A stretch of 32,076 nt of DNA. It comes from Acidobacteriaceae bacterium. GTDB taxonomy: Bacteria; Acidobacteriota; Terriglobia; Terriglobales; Acidobacteriaceae. This document shows positions 31,538 through 32,076 of this stretch, in pieces; position 1 is the stretch's first letter; each line of letters begins with the position of its first letter. Under the pieces are notes generated by a model. That model had not been told where the DNA came from. It saw nothing but the letters and a program-made list of their open reading frames with translations, and did no database searches. Location: positions 1 through 32,076 of the forward strand of contig JABFXN010000341.1 of the NCBI GenBank assembly GCA_013361705.1, given 5' to 3'. A program made the translations under genes and the position numbers.

Positions 31538-31994
31538 GATCGAAAGCGACAGGAATGCAGAAAAAACCTCCCGGAAACAGTCGGAGGCTCGCCGGACCCT
31601 CAAGCTGCTGAAGCGGCTGACGCTTGGCTTCCGCGCGCGGCTGGACGAAGATCTGCGGCCGCTGGGTATCACGCTGGCACAGCTCCGTGTGCTGCACGCT
31701 ATCAAATCAGAAGCCACAGCCAGCGGCGCCCAGGTGGCGCGCGAATGCAGCATCACTCCTCAAACCGCACATGGCCTGATTCTGCGCGCAGAGAAGAATG
31801 GCTGGATCGTTCGTCAGCAGGACGCAACCAATGAACGCCGGCGCATCGCTAGCCTCACGACAACCGGCGAAAAGCTGCTTCAGGATAGCGACGTGGTTGT
31901 GCAGAAGATCGAGATGGACCTGTGGGAGGGCGTAAAACGCTCAGATCTGAAAGCCATGAACGACCTGCTGGAGATGGCCGCAGACCGGCTGTAA
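31536..31994 (+). CDS. MarR-family regulator
   Basis: This dimeric winged-helix repressor of 152 residues has core helices LGFRARLDEDLRPLGITLAQLRVLHAI (30-56). The recognition helix region ARECSITPQTAHGLILRAEKNGWI follows, and then a wing with DATNERRRIASLTTTGEKLL. It likely represses itself and the divergent exporter and is released by a small-molecule ligand. The ATG at 31536 lies within the right operator palindrome. No ribosome binding site precedes it, and the candidate -10 box at 31518 implies a leaderless or near-leaderless mRNA. Confidence 0.92.
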   Translation: MIESDRNAEKTSRKQSEARRTLKLLKRLTLGFRARLDEDLRPLGITLAQLRVLHAIKSEATASGAQVARECSITPQTAHGLILRAEKNGWIVRQQDATNERRRIASLTTTGEKLLQDSDVVVQKIEMDLWEGVKRSDLKAMNDLLEMAADRL

Positions 31995-32013
31995 GGTCGA
32001 TACTCCCGATAAC

Positions 32014-32076
32014 CTGGGTGCCCCATATATATGCGCCGCGGGGTCCCCCGCGAACTCCGTTCGCTGGGGTGCAAGC
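32014..32076. repeat. Family B hairpin-rich element, second copy (cut by window end)
   Basis: It begins with CTGGGTGCCCCA, identical to the left end of the element at 14013. Different inner palindromes follow (CGCGGGG/CCCCGCG at about 32038-32053, and CGAAC/GTTCG). It starts 20 bp after the MarR gene stop. The right end is outside the window. Confidence 0.6.

Overview
The window looks like chromosomal DNA of an acidobacterium (Acidobacteriota, probably class Terriglobia, near Granulicella/Terriglobus/Edaphobacter). This is inferred from gene content: ECF sigma/anti-sigma modules tied to HEAT-repeat and Spy-like secreted proteins, paired PQQ-type beta-propellers, a MerR regulator followed by a zinc-ribbon protein and MurJ, and dispersed palindromic repeats. 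No rRNA or lineage marker is present, so the taxonomy is provisional.

Layout. 1-960: a decayed palindromic repeat, a small STAS-like protein and a displaced tRNA-Phe 3' end. 961-5770: a small accessory island bounded by tRNA-Phe repeats. It carries an alpha-alpha toroid protein with a class II terpene-cyclase DxDD motif, a GTG-started UbiA-type prenyltransferase and a GT4 glycosyltransferase, but no recognisable integrase. 5771-5845: intact tRNA-Phe(GAA). 5953-9815: secreted adenosine-deaminase-like enzyme, small membrane protein and short-form alpha-glucan phosphorylase. 9897-13508 (minus): an operon of ECF sigma, zinc anti-sigma, TPR/HEAT protein and HEAT protein. 13509-14212: repeats and a truncated gene remnant. 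14213-15283 (minus): iscX-tyrA. 15431-19939 (plus): MerR regulator, zinc-ribbon protein, MurJ, and a CSS-EAL c-di-GMP phosphodiesterase. 19983-23204 (minus): two beta-propeller paralogues. 23579-25269 (minus): second ECF sigma/anti-sigma pair with a Spy/CpxP-like protein. 25429-28936 (minus): aromatic amino acid operon. 29087-29748: two small secreted proteins. 29908-31994: divergent DHA2-type MFS exporter and MarR regulator sharing a twin palindromic operator. From about 32014 a second copy of a hairpin-rich repeat runs off the end.

The strongest new observation is upstream of trpB. A 23-codon leader peptide, with seven aromatic codons (Phe, Tyr, Trp) in a ten-codon run, is followed by mutually exclusive RNA hairpins ending in an intrinsic terminator. 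This is the classical layout of ribosome-mediated attenuation. It appears to control trpB-trpA-chorismate mutase-DAHP synthase jointly by Phe, Tyr and Trp supply. The second notable theme is the tRNA-Phe island with a possible terpenoid/prenyl-lipid gene set. The third is two families of palindromic dispersed elements, one about 112-117 bp with a 16-bp terminal inverted repeat in its best copy, the other about 180 bp with 25-bp inverted repeats.
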